Assembly (NCBI RefSeq): GCF_030811115.1
Contig: NZ_JAUSQK010000001.1
Location: forward strand, 930,001-994,000
Reading direction: 5' to 3'
Source: Olsenella profusa DSM 13989
GTDB taxonomy: Bacteria; Actinomycetota; Coriobacteriia; Coriobacteriales; Atopobiaceae
DNA length: 64,000 bases
Made by a program: the position numbers and the translations under genes. How positions within the stretch are numbered: position 1 is the first letter of the stretch; every line of letters starts with the position of its first letter. The notes under the pieces were generated by a model that saw only the letters and a list, made by a program, of their open reading frames with translations, did no database searches and had not been told where the DNA came from. Below are positions 50,330 through 58,605 of the stretch, in pieces.

Positions 50330-50446
50330 CACTTGGGAACCTCGCGGACGTCAGGGCACACGGCGCTCCTCGTCCTGGCGGCCTGCGCCGCGTTCTCCCT
50401 CGCGGCGTGCCTGCTCCTCGTGCCGCTCATGCGGCGGGGCGCGCCG
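50330..50446 (+). pseudogene. Scrap: last membrane span of an immunity gene
   Basis: GHTALLVLAACAAFSLAACL, then LLVPLM resembles the final anchor ALAFIAAFSLAMYLLLVLLM of 42580. It is cut off from any start and runs into the promoter-like module at 50445. Confidence 0.5.
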
Positions 50447-50471
50447 CCGGTGGCGCTAGACTGGTGACGGG
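50445..50471 (+). promoter_or_regulatory. Recurrent promoter-like module, site 4
   Basis: CGCCGGTGGCGCTAGACTGG with TAGACT at 50457-50462, 57 bases before the ATG at 50519. Confidence 0.55.
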
Positions 50472-50518
50472 GCAAGGGCGCCGGCGAGATCATAAGTGAA
50501 GTAAAGAATGGCGGGGAT

Positions 50519-50812
50519 ATGAACTTGGGGAAGACAGGTGTCGAGGCGGGCGAGGGCGCCGCCTGCGGCGGGGTCGCCGGGCTCACCTGCGGGGCAGGCC
50601 CCCTGCTCGCCATGGGCGCCGACCTCGCGGCCGGGGCGCTTGCGTACGGGACGGGCCAGTTCTGTGGTGCCGTGGTGAGGGATGGGGCAGACAGGCTGGC
50701 CTGGGACTCGGTGAGGCGCATGGACCTCTACAGAGAAGTGGTGGAGGGGACGAGGTACTACGTGGAGCACCCCTGCGAGCTGGCGCCCGTGGCGGCAAAG
50801 GGGGCGGTGTAG
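50519..50812 (+). CDS. Short RHS-tail-like protein
   Basis: 97 residues from ATG 50519 (GGCGGGG weak ribosome site, promoter-like module before). AACGGVAGLTCGAGPLLAMG then ADLAAGALAYGTGQFCGAVV is the Gly/Ala helical part of RHS tails, followed by a charged end (RRMDLYREVVEGTRYYVEHP). It lacks RHS core and the CAPEG end (stops APVAAKGAV). It precedes the truncated immunity gene at 50815 by two bases. Whether it is made is uncertain. Confidence 0.6.
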   Translation: MNLGKTGVEAGEGAACGGVAGLTCGAGPLLAMGADLAAGALAYGTGQFCGAVVRDGADRLAWDSVRRMDLYREVVEGTRYYVEHPCELAPVAAKGAV

Positions 50813-50814
50813 CC

Positions 50815-51354
50815 ATGGCCATCCTCGTCCCGCTCGTCGTGATAGCCGTCTTCGCCCTCCTCGGCATGGCCACCTCGCGCCCCGCCGGGCGCGCACGGGC
50901 CGGGGGCTCGGGAGGGCTCGAATGGCGGGCCTCCCGGGCGCTGCCGGCGATGGCAATCGTGATCGGCGCGGGCTTCGCCCTCCTGGCCATGGTTGCCGTC
51001 CTCAGCGGCAACCCCACGGCCACGCCCCCCGCGCTGGCGTTCTTCCTCGGCTTCGCGGCGTTCGGAATCCTCTTCGGCGTCCAGGTGGGCTCCTGGCGCG
51101 TCCGCGCCGACGACGAGGGCATCCACGTGAGGAGGTGGCTCTTCGGGGCGCGCGACGTGGCCTGGGAGGACATGGACGCCCTGGTAGTCAGGGCGAGCCG
51201 CTACACCCCTGGCGTCCCCGACAAGATAGTAGTCGTGTCGGGCGGCAGGAAGGCCATGTCCATCGAGGGGCTCGCCCTCGGCGGCGGCAGGGCCACCCCC
51301 GGCCAGCTCCTCGATGAGGCCCGCAGGCGCGGGATTCCCGTCGGGGATGCGTAG
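50815..51354 (+). pseudogene. Membrane PH-like immunity gene, C-terminally truncated
   Basis: 179 residues: spans near 3-17 and 42-62, then SWRVRADDEGIHVRRWLFGA and RDVAWEDMDALVVRASRY, ending EARRRGIPVGDA. Full-length relatives continue for 50-60 residues with SELPAGLTPWGP and a last span, so the C-terminal anchor is lost. The sequence after 51354 has other scraps only. Confidence 0.72.
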
Positions 51355-51694
51355 CCGCCACGTCCCGCCTGCGGCTGGCGCGCCAGCCGCGACCACCCCC
51401 CGGTCGGTGCGTGCCGTAGGCGCCACCGTCGGGCAGATTTGATGCCGCGGTAAGGAGGGAGGCTCGTGTGGTGCCTGGTGAAGGCATGGCCGTTGCACCT
51501 CTTGTTGCGGTCACGAGGCTGTTGGCCTGGAGGTCGGTGCCCCGTCCTGGGTGGCGAAGCTCTGCCTCGCGATGCTTCAGATGCATGGCGACATCGTGAG
51601 AGGAGGTGAGCGACGCCGAGCGGTACAATGGCCTGGCGCCTATCCTCGACGCCATCGTGCGCGGGGCGTGCGCGCCGGAAGGGGGCGAGTGGCC
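51355..51694 (+). other. Gap with scraps of immunity and tail genes
   Basis: GGCGCCACCGTCGGGCAGAT (51419) echoes the end of the 45476-type genes (GTAVGQIR). Near 51608 a run DAERYNGLAPILDAIVRGAC then APEGGEW has the look of a tail tip with the C-A-P-E-G end, just before the immunity gene at 51695; TACAAT at 51625 could also be a -10 box. The hairpin GCTGGCGCGCCAGC lies at 51374. No complete gene. Confidence 0.55.
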
Positions 51695-52396
51695 ATGGCA
51701 CAGGTGGTAGCCGCCACGGTGGCCTTGGCGGTGATCTTGCTGCTGGCGGTGTCGTCCTCCCGCGAGCGGAGGGGCGCGTGGTCGCCCGACCCGGATCGCC
51801 TGTCGTACCGCCTGCCCCGCGCGTGGTGGGCCGTGATGTACGCCTGCTCCGCCCTCTTCCTGTTCGCCCTCGTGATGGCGGTGCGCGGCGCCGCGGCCGA
51901 ACACGTGGGCTGGGACTGGGGCGTGGCCGGCTGGCTCGCCTTCTTCGTCCCCTCGGCCCTGCTCGGGGCCCATTGGCAGGCCTGGCGCATGGAGGTCGAC
52001 CCGGGGGGGATCCGCGTGCGGCGGCTGCTGCTGCCCGACCGGGACCTGCCGTGGGGCTCCCTCGACGCCGTCGCGGTCGACGCCAACCCGCGGAGCAGGG
52101 AGTTCGACAACCTCACGTTCGCCTCGCGCGGGAGGAGGCTCCTCCGCATACAGAGGCTCTACCTGGGGGGCCGGGACGCGGCGGAGGGGCAGCTCCTCGA
52201 CGCCCTGGCGCGCCACGGGGTCCTGGTGGCCCCAGCCGGCGAGCTGCCGCCCGAGCTCAGGCCCTGGGGGCGCTTCGGCTGGTGGTGGGACGGGCTCGCC
52301 GGCTGGCAGCGGGATCTCTTCGTCCTCGCCGTGTGCGGCGGGGTCGTGTTCGCCGTCTTCTTCCCGATCTGGGTCCTGACGACCTTTGGCTCGTAG
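51695..52396 (+). CDS. Membrane PH-like immunity candidate, divergent
   Basis: 233 residues from ATG 51695 (GGAAGGGGGCGAG upstream). Spans near 3-18, 44-64, 72-88 and 210-230; soluble block WQAWRMEVDPGGIRVRRLLL and PDRDLPWGSLDAVAVDANPR, close to 54997 (LLPDRDVPWGSLDAVGVAPS). The tip before it ends CAPEGGEW. Confidence 0.8.
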   Translation: MAQVVAATVALAVILLLAVSSSRERRGAWSPDPDRLSYRLPRAWWAVMYACSALFLFALVMAVRGAAAEHVGWDWGVAGWLAFFVPSALLGAHWQAWRMEVDPGGIRVRRLLLPDRDLPWGSLDAVAVDANPRSREFDNLTFASRGRRLLRIQRLYLGGRDAAEGQLLDALARHGVLVAPAGELPPELRPWGRFGWWWDGLAGWQRDLFVLAVCGGVVFAVFFPIWVLTTFGS

Positions 52397-52408
52397 GGGG
52401 CGGGTGAC

Positions 52409-53014
52409 GTGGGCGTGGTGGGCATGCTGCTGGCGGTCTCGGCCGTGGGCCTCGTCTGGCGCCTCGCGTCCCGCCGCGACCGGGGCGCCGCCGCCGTCGC
52501 GGCGGGCGCCCTGGAGTGGCGCATGTCGCGGGCGTGGCCGGCCTTTTTGGTCGCCTGCGGCCTCGTCTTCCTGGGCTTCGCGGTGTGGGCGGGCGTCGCG
52601 TCCCCCGAGTCCGACAGGTGGACGGCTTGGGGGTTCCTCGCCTTCGCCGCGTTCGCCTTCCTCGTGGCCGCCCACATCGCCTCCTGGCGCGTCCTCGTGG
52701 ACGGCGAGGGCGTCCACGCGAGGAGGTGGCTCTTCGGCCCGCGCGACGTCGCCTGGGGCGACGTCGACGCCCTGAGCGTCGTCATGGCGCAGCGTATGAT
52801 GGCGGGCAGCGTGGACTCGGTCGCCGTCATGTCCGGCGGCAGGAAGGCCATGAGGATAAGCGGGCTCGTCCTCGGCGGCCCGGCCTCCCAGGGGCGCTTC
52901 CTCGACGAGGCCCGCCGCCGCGGCATCAATCCCCCAAAGGCTCGGGGCGGTCCCTCGGAGCCTTGGAAAACTGTAATGGGCGGGGCGTGCTTCCGGCGAG
53001 GGTGGGAGGCCTGA
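52409..53014 (+). pseudogene. Membrane PH-like immunity gene, 3' end replaced
   Basis: 201 residues from GTG 52409, 12 bases after the previous stop. Residues 1-172 equal the 45476/47815 subfamily; after DEARRRGI (52926) the text becomes unrelated (NPPKARGGPSEPWKTVMGGA) and ends at 53014, so the last span is missing. The break occurs at the end of the block shared with 45996 and 48335. Confidence 0.75.
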
Positions 53015-53172
53015 TGGGTAGCCTTGTCCGGAGCTGAGGGCCCGTCGGGGGTGACAGCCCCACCGTCGATGCCGCCGCGGTCTCGGTCTCGCACAGGGAG
53101 CAGACGCACGAGTCTGATATCTATGGGTCTGCTACGATAGGCACGACGGGCAGCGAGGGACGAGGGGGCGTC

Positions 53173-54588
53173 GTGTTTGTCGGGCGAGAGGAAGAGCTCA
53201 AGGCCCTCGAGGACGTGTACGGCCGCGCCGGGTTCCAGATGGTTGTCGTGTACGGACGCAGGCGCGTCGGCAAGACGACCCTCCTCGACCGGTTCGCACG
53301 CGGCAAGCGCGCCCTGTACTTCACGGCACAGGAGGAGAGTGGCATCGCCAACCTCAGGCGGTTCTCGAGGCTTGCCTATGAGAGCTTCGGTGTGCCCGCC
53401 ACGGCCGGTGCGTTCTCGAGCTGGTCCGACGCCCTCGAGTACGTGGCGTCCGAGGCGGCCAAGCTGGAGGGGCCATCCCTGCTCGTCCTCGACGAGTTTC
53501 CGTACGCGGCGCAGGCGGACCCCTCCCTGCCCTCTGAGCTGCAGATTGCCATAGACCATTCCTTCAAGGGCACGAACGTGACCATGGTGCTCTGCGGTAG
53601 CAACGAGGGGTTCATGGAGAGCGAGGTGCTGGGGAGCAAGAGCCCCCTGTACGGCCGTAGGGCGGCCCAGATCAGGCTGCGCCCCCTTGACTGCATGGAC
53701 GTCAGGGACATGCTGCCGGGAGTGTCGGCCACGGACGTCGTCCGCTACTACGCGACGTTCGGGGGGACGCCCTACTACGTCGAGCAGGTGGACGTGGCCC
53801 AGAGCTACGACGAGAACGTGGCGAGGCTCCTCTTCAGCACCTCCGGCCTCCTCTACGCCGAGCCCTCGATGCTGCTCCGCCAGGAGCTGCGGGAGCCGGC
53901 CCTGTACAACTCGGTGCTCTCGGCGGTCGCCCGCGGCATGACGACGCCGAAGGGCATTGCCGAACGTGCGGGGGTGGAGCGCGTGTCGGTGGGCAGGTAC
54001 CTGCGGGTGCTCGTCGACCTCGGAATCCTCGAGCGACGCGTGCCCTTCGGCACCAACCCGGACACGACGAGGCGGGCGTCCTACGCCATGGCGGATCCCT
54101 TCTTCTCCTTCTGGTACCGCTTCGTTGGCCCCAGCACCGACGCCGTGGAGCTGGGCGCGGGTGCGGCCGTCGCGCGGGAGGTGGCGTCAAGCCAGTCCCT
54201 GCCGACCTACGAGGGGACGCAGTTCGAGCGCGTGTGCATGGAGTGGCTCGCCCGGCGCAACGCCGCCGGCTCCCTGCCGTTCCTGGCGACGTCGTTCGGG
54301 AGATGGTGGGGGACCGACCCCCAGGCGAGAGAGCAGGCTGACATCGACGTGATAGCGGCCAACAGGTCTCGGCGTGCCCTCATATGCGGCGAATGCAAAT
54401 GGAGGAACTCCTTCGACGAGAGCGGTGCGATACGGACCCTGGAGCACAGGGCCACCCTCGTCGACGGGCCATGGGACGAGTGCCACTACTACCTCTTCAC
54501 CAAGCGCGAGGTGAGCGAGGGGACGAGGGGGAAGGCGCGGGCGAGGGACGACCTTCACGTCGTAACCGCGGAGGGGATGCTCGGCTGA
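53173..54588 (+). CDS. DUF234-type AAA ATPase
   Basis: 471 residues from GTG 53173 (GACGAGGGGGCG upstream; TACGAT at 53136 may be its -10). MFVGREEELKALEDVYG, then VVVYGRRRVGKTTLLDRF (Walker A) and PSLLVLDEFPYAA (Walker B), GSNEGFMES (sensor) and a winged-helix part (GMTTPKGIAERAGVERVSVG). The C-terminus FFSFWYRFVGP and a nuclease-like end (ADIDVIAANRSRRALICGEC then KWRNS) are the DUF234 arrangement. These STAND-like ATPases are common in Actinobacteria, archaea and mobile regions; role unclear, possibly defence. It is a normal-looking, complete gene that interrupts the immunity array. Confidence 0.9.
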   Translation: MFVGREEELKALEDVYGRAGFQMVVVYGRRRVGKTTLLDRFARGKRALYFTAQEESGIANLRRFSRLAYESFGVPATAGAFSSWSDALEYVASEAAKLEGPSLLVLDEFPYAAQADPSLPSELQIAIDHSFKGTNVTMVLCGSNEGFMESEVLGSKSPLYGRRAAQIRLRPLDCMDVRDMLPGVSATDVVRYYATFGGTPYYVEQVDVAQSYDENVARLLFSTSGLLYAEPSMLLRQELREPALYNSVLSAVARGMTTPKGIAERAGVERVSVGRYLRVLVDLGILERRVPFGTNPDTTRRASYAMADPFFSFWYRFVGPSTDAVELGAGAAVAREVASSQSLPTYEGTQFERVCMEWLARRNAAGSLPFLATSFGRWWGTDPQAREQADIDVIAANRSRRALICGECKWRNSFDESGAIRTLEHRATLVDGPWDECHYYLFTKREVSEGTRGKARARDDLHVVTAEGMLG

Positions 54589-54996
54589 CGGGGACGCTCC
54601 GCCGGCGGGACCCACACCCGCCATGGTACCACGGCCGCTCCGTACCTCGCCGGCCTTCCCAATGGGGCCCGGACGGGGATGGTCACCCCCATGCGACCGA
54701 TGCCCACGATTGGCACTGTGGCCGGTGGCGGGGGAGCGTGTCGCATGGGGGTTGCCCCAGGGCATCATGACCCCCGTGACCTCGGGTGCCACGGTACGGA
54801 GGACCGGAAGCTCGTTGCGTTCTTCTTCCCGGCTCCGTGGTTGCGTCGCATTCGCAGTGCTATCCTTCCTGCCGTACACGTTCGTCGGTGGGCGGGTGGC
54901 ACCGCCAGCCTCGCTGAGATGGGGCCGTCGGTGGGTAGGCGCGGCCGCCGGCCCGTCCACGACGGCCGCGCCTAGCGCAGGGAGCGTGAGGGAGCC
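54589..54996 (+). other. 408-base gap with promoter-like elements
   Basis: Contains ATGGTACCACGGCCG with GTACC downstream (54622-54648), shared with 60716-60735. TTGCGT (54841) and TGCTATCCT (54858-54866) could be a promoter with extended -10 for the gene at 54997, at short 14-base spacing. No convincing coding frame. Confidence 0.4.
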
Positions 54997-55680
54997 ATGC
55001 AGTTCGTATCGACAGGGGTGGTGGTCGCCGTCCTGGCCCTCGTGGCGGTGCTGGCCCGTCGTGAGGGGGGCGAGCCCCCAGTGGATCCGGGCAGGCCCTC
55101 CTACAGGATGCCCCGGGCCTATCCGGCCGTGTTCCGCGTCTGTGCGGCGGGCCTCCTCCTCGGTGCGGCCTTCTGCGCCTACACCCTGTACAGGGGCAAC
55201 CCCACGGCGGCCGGCGCCCTGCCCATCATCCTCGGCGCCGCCGCGCTCTGCCTGCTCTTTGCCGCCTACTACTCCCGCTGGCGCCTGGAGGTCGATGCAG
55301 ATGGCGTCCACCTGAGGCGCATGCTGCTCCCCGACCGGGACGTGCCGTGGGGCTCCCTCGACGCCGTGGGCGTCGCCCCGAGCCACACCCTCGACGACTA
55401 CGACGTCATCACCCTCGTGTCGGGCGGCAGGAGGGCGCTCTCCGTCCAGAGGGGCAGCCTCGGCGGAGGGGCCTCCCCGGAGCTGCTGCTCGACGCGGCG
55501 CGCCGCCGGGGCGTGCCCGTCGCCTCGCCCCTGGAGCTGCCGCCGGGCCTCTCCCCCTGGGGCCCGGCCCGACGCTGGTACGAGGGCCTTCCCGGGTGGC
55601 GGCGGGGGCTGGCCACGCTGGCGTCCATCGTCGTGTTCTCCGCTGTGTTCCTTCTGCTCGTCGTGCTGCTCATGGGGTAG
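54997..55680 (+). CDS. Membrane PH-like immunity candidate
   Basis: 227 residues from ATG 54997 (AGGGAGCGTGAGGGAG upstream). Spans near 4-18, 45-62, 68-86 and 205-226; soluble block YYSRWRLEVDADGVHLRRML and LPDRDVPWGSLDAVGV. The last span and stop context (FLLLVVLLMG, then GGTAGGACGCG) match 46772. Not preceded by a tail; it is the last member of the array. Confidence 0.82.
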   Translation: MQFVSTGVVVAVLALVAVLARREGGEPPVDPGRPSYRMPRAYPAVFRVCAAGLLLGAAFCAYTLYRGNPTAAGALPIILGAAALCLLFAAYYSRWRLEVDADGVHLRRMLLPDRDVPWGSLDAVGVAPSHTLDDYDVITLVSGGRRALSVQRGSLGGGASPELLLDAARRRGVPVASPLELPPGLSPWGPARRWYEGLPGWRRGLATLASIVVFSAVFLLLVVLLMG

Positions 55681-55687
55681 GACGCGC

Positions 55688-55714
55688 CGCCGGTGGCGCT
55701 AGACTGGTGACGGG
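55688..55714 (+). promoter_or_regulatory. Recurrent promoter-like module, site 5
   Basis: CGCCGGTGGCGCTAGACTGG with TAGACT at 55700-55705, 42 bases before the ATG at 55747; the following bases GTGACGGGCGATGGCG equal site 3. Confidence 0.6.
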
Positions 55715-55746
55715 CGATGGCGCCGGCGCGGGGGGAGGGGCGTGGC

Positions 55747-56488
55747 ATGGGGGAGTTCATGAGGAGGCACCGGCGGGACGCCCTGGTCGCCCTGGTCGCC
55801 CTCGCCGTGGCGCTCGGGGCCGGGGCCGCGCTCGACCGGGCCGGCACGGCCGGCGACGGCGGACAGGCCCAGGTGCAGGCCCAGCCCGCCGATGAGGGCA
55901 CCACCGGCGGCGACCCCGGTCGGGACGCCGCGCCCGGCGCGGGGGGGCGAGGAGGCCGCCATCGTCCCGGAGTCGGAGCGCGTCGCGCCGGAGGGCACCG
56001 AGCGGGTGGTGTACCCGCGGCTCATCTCCGGGCCCGACGCCCGCGCGGCGGCGCGCTACGCCCGCGGCCTCCTCGACGCCTCCCCGAGGCCCTGCGAGGC
56101 GGCCTACGCCAACGAGGACGGCACGGTGGACGTCTGGCAGACGCGGGAGCAGGCCGAGGACGTCTCGCGCAGGGCGGGGGACGCGCTCGACTCGCTCCGC
56201 GCCGACCTCGCCTCGAAGGGGGTCTCGCTGGAGGTGTCGGGCGACCACCGCTCGGTCACCCTCACGGCGGGCGACGGCGCCACGGCGCAGGACCTCGCGC
56301 TTGGGATCGGGCCGGCCGTGAACGCGGCGTCGACCCTGCAGGTGGAGGAGACCGGCGGCGAGGGCTTCGCGCTCTCCGTGGACGTGGTGGACGGGGCCAC
56401 GGGCGAGGTGATGGGGCACGCGGACCAGGACACGTACCTGGGCTGGAGCGCGGACCTCTCGTGGCTCGGGGGAGGCGGGGCGTCGTGA
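55747..56488 (+). pseudogene. Signal-anchored exported protein, family 2 of 3, frameshifted in a G7 tract
   Basis: ATG 55747 starts MGEFMRRHRRDALVALVALA like 43695. The frame is lost at G7 (55941-55947), which is G6 in the intact relative at 43895; after it the domain continues in another frame: EEAAIVPESERVAPEGTERV, CEAAYANEDGTVDVWQTREQ, EETGGEGFALSVDVVDG, ending WLGGGGAS at 56488. One G fewer restores about 246 residues. Sequencing error or phase variation. Confidence 0.83.
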
Positions 56489-56565
56489 GCCGGTTGGTTC
56501 GGCTCGGCGGCGCGGAGGTCACGGTCCCGATCGGGGCTGGCAGGCCCCTCCCGGAGGTGTTCTGA
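56485..56565 (+). CDS. Short partner of the signal-anchored protein, truncated
   Basis: 26 residues from GTG 56485 (GTGA overlap): SRLVRLGGAEVTVPIGAGRP, LPEVF. The start is equivalent to the gene at 63796 (SGSVALGGAEVAIPDGTTVR PLP) but stops early. The following gene begins at the next base (GTG 56566). Likely a truncated remnant. Confidence 0.5.
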   Translation: MSRLVRLGGAEVTVPIGAGRPLPEVF

Positions 56566-57672
56566 GTGACGAAGGTAAGCATGCTTGTGTCATGCCGCCG
56601 GTGGGGCCGGGTGCCTGGGGCGCTCTTCCTCGCCTACGTGGTCATCCTCATTGCCGTCAGCGCCGTCTGCCCTGGGCTGGACGCGGCCGTCAACCACTCG
56701 CCGCTCGGCTACGTGCTGATATGGGTGCCCTTCGCGCTCTGCGTGGCCGCACTCCTGGTCATGGCGTCCCGCTATGTCTCCCTCGTCGGTTCCGCTGAGA
56801 GGCTGCTCGATGCCTCCTGCGACCCGGCGGCGCTGGCGGTGAGGGGCGACGAGCTCGGCCTGGCCGATCCGGTGCCGCAACGGGGCTGCACCCGGATAGA
56901 GGCAGTCCTCGTGCAGAGGTGGGCCGTGGCCCTGGTGGAGGTCGGTAGGGTCGCCGACGCCGCTGCCGCCCGCAGGAGGCTGGAGGAGTCGCTCGCGAGG
57001 AGGTGCCGCACGGGTAGGTCCCTCTACGGCGCGTCGCTGTGCATGCTTCTTGCCGACGTCTCCGCCAGGCTCGGTGACGGGGAGGCCGCAGCGGCGTACG
57101 CGGAACTGTTCTGCGACGTGCTCGCCCGCTCCGAACTGGGTCGCACCTGGCGCGCTCTCGGGACGGTGGGAACCGTGTCCATCGACACGGCCTTCGCGCT
57201 CTTCGCGCCGGGGCACGCCTCCGGAGGGCCGGGCTTCTCCGAGAGGGACGTCAGGGACCTCGAGGTCCGTGGCACCATGGGACGCAGACTCGCCTCCGAG
57301 GCGAGGCTCGCCCTCGCCCGGGAGGCCTCCCTCACGGGCGACCGGGATGCAGAGCTGCTCCTGCTCGCCGGTGCGTCGATGGCTGCGCCGTCCGTCCGCG
57401 CCGGCGCGCTGGCTGCCAAGGCTCTCCGGCGGCTCTCCTCGGGGGAGGCCCCATCCGGCGCTGGACTATATGCCTCACTCGTGCAGGCCCCTGCGGTCGA
57501 TCCGCATCCCGCCGTCCTCGACGCCGATGCCGCTGTGCTTGCGGGTCGCCCCCGTGGCCTGCGGCACGTGCTCGCGACATTCGGTAAGGCGTTTCTCGTC
57601 GTCATCCCGGCGCTGCTGGTCGGCGCGATCGTCCTCAACGTCCTCGTGGCTCTCGAGGTCATAAGATGGTAG
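56566..57672 (+). CDS. Membrane protein with helical-repeat (TPR-like) cytoplasmic part
   Basis: 368 residues from GTG 56566. Two N-terminal spans (VPGALFLAYVVILIAVSAV, GYVLIWVPFALCVAALLVMA), then about 230 residues of paired helices with TPR-like spacing (VALVEVGRVADAAAARRRLE, YGASLCMLLADVSARLGDGE, AAAAYAELFCDVLARS, RDAELLLLAGASMAAPSVRA), and a final span (AFLVVIPALLVGAIVLNVLV). A paralogue is at 58606 and a distant relative on the minus strand at 59755. The shared motif SAERLLDASCDPAALAVRGD / SAERLLDERCDPASLVRRGD identifies the family, which I do not recognise. Might relay protein-protein contacts at the membrane. Confidence 0.75.
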   Translation: MTKVSMLVSCRRWGRVPGALFLAYVVILIAVSAVCPGLDAAVNHSPLGYVLIWVPFALCVAALLVMASRYVSLVGSAERLLDASCDPAALAVRGDELGLADPVPQRGCTRIEAVLVQRWAVALVEVGRVADAAAARRRLEESLARRCRTGRSLYGASLCMLLADVSARLGDGEAAAAYAELFCDVLARSELGRTWRALGTVGTVSIDTAFALFAPGHASGGPGFSERDVRDLEVRGTMGRRLASEARLALAREASLTGDRDAELLLLAGASMAAPSVRAGALAAKALRRLSSGEAPSGAGLYASLVQAPAVDPHPAVLDADAAVLAGRPRGLRHVLATFGKAFLVVIPALLVGAIVLNVLVALEVIRW

Positions 57673-57739
57673 CCCCATGGGGCGCCCATATCAGGGGCGT
57701 ATTCCCCGCAGCTCATGCACCGAGTTCGAGGAGGGCCCC

Positions 57740-58525
57740 ATGGGCGAGCGTGGGCATGTAGGCGGCGGGACGAGGCAGGGGTCCGCGACGGTCACGCGGC
57801 GCCGGCTGCGCAAGGCCCTCGTCGCCGCGGCCGTGGTCGCCGCCGCCGTCCCCGCCCTGGTGGTGGGCGGCTGCGCGTACTCGTGCGCCTTCGTCCCGTC
57901 CTCCCCGGCCGACCTGCCCCAGTCCGTGGGGGAGAGGTCCGAGGCGGCGGCCGGGGCGGCCGCGGCCGCGCCGGACGGCGCGGGGTGGCGCGACACGATA
58001 GGCGAGGCGGCCTCCGCCGACGCGGGGGGTGGCAAGGCCGTCGAGGTGGTCGAGGACTTCCCCGACGCGGGCGAGGCGCTCGTGGTCCAGCCCTCGGGGT
58101 CGCCCGGCTGCCCGGCCGTCCGCATGGTCACGTACGCCCGCGAGGGCGGGCGCTACGCCGCCACCGGCCTCTGGGGCGCGAGCGTGGCGAGGCCCGGCGA
58201 GAGGTCGACCCCATTTGACCCCCTGTACGGCTACACCACGGCCGAGGTCGTCGCCGACGCCCTTGCGGCCTGCCTCACGTCGGGCCGCCCCGTCGCGTTC
58301 GGCGTGTCCGTCGACCCGGCCGTGCGCGAGCTCACCGTCGGGGGCGCCGCCCCCACGTGGGTGCGGGAGGTGCCCTGCGACGGGGGGGCCTGCTACGTCT
58401 GGTGCTACGAGGGCGTGGACGTGCGGTCCCTGTTCTCCGCCGCCGGCGTGGACCCCTCCGACTTCACCCTCCGGCAGGTCGTGGACGGCCTGGGCGTGCG
58501 CGTGGGCGGCGAGGCGCCGTACTAG
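57740..58525 (+). CDS. Lipoprotein of unknown function (copy 2)
   Basis: 261 residues from ATG 57740 (GAGGAGGGCCCC just upstream); the in-frame ATG at 57677 would add 21 residues without homology. Apart from the first dozen residues it equals the protein at 11029: basic lead, ALVVGGC lipobox, cysteine-containing mature domain. The one region of change is LRQVVDGLGV for LRQVIDGLGV. It sits 67 bases behind the TPR-like membrane gene, so it has been copied into a second context. Confidence 0.82.
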   Translation: MGERGHVGGGTRQGSATVTRRRLRKALVAAAVVAAAVPALVVGGCAYSCAFVPSSPADLPQSVGERSEAAAGAAAAAPDGAGWRDTIGEAASADAGGGKAVEVVEDFPDAGEALVVQPSGSPGCPAVRMVTYAREGGRYAATGLWGASVARPGERSTPFDPLYGYTTAEVVADALAACLTSGRPVAFGVSVDPAVRELTVGGAAPTWVREVPCDGGACYVWCYEGVDVRSLFSAAGVDPSDFTLRQVVDGLGVRVGGEAPY

Positions 58526-58605
58526 GGGCGGGGGCGGGGCGCGTGCGGTGGCGGACGGGGACGCGCCCCCTCGCCGTCGAGCGCGCGTGACGGTCGGGAG
58601 GACCG

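Noticed and set aside
50276-50467. 63-residue ORF as a complete membrane protein
   Set aside because: Its hydrophobic part is the last span of an immunity gene and its end is read from the promoter-like module, so it is a scrap.
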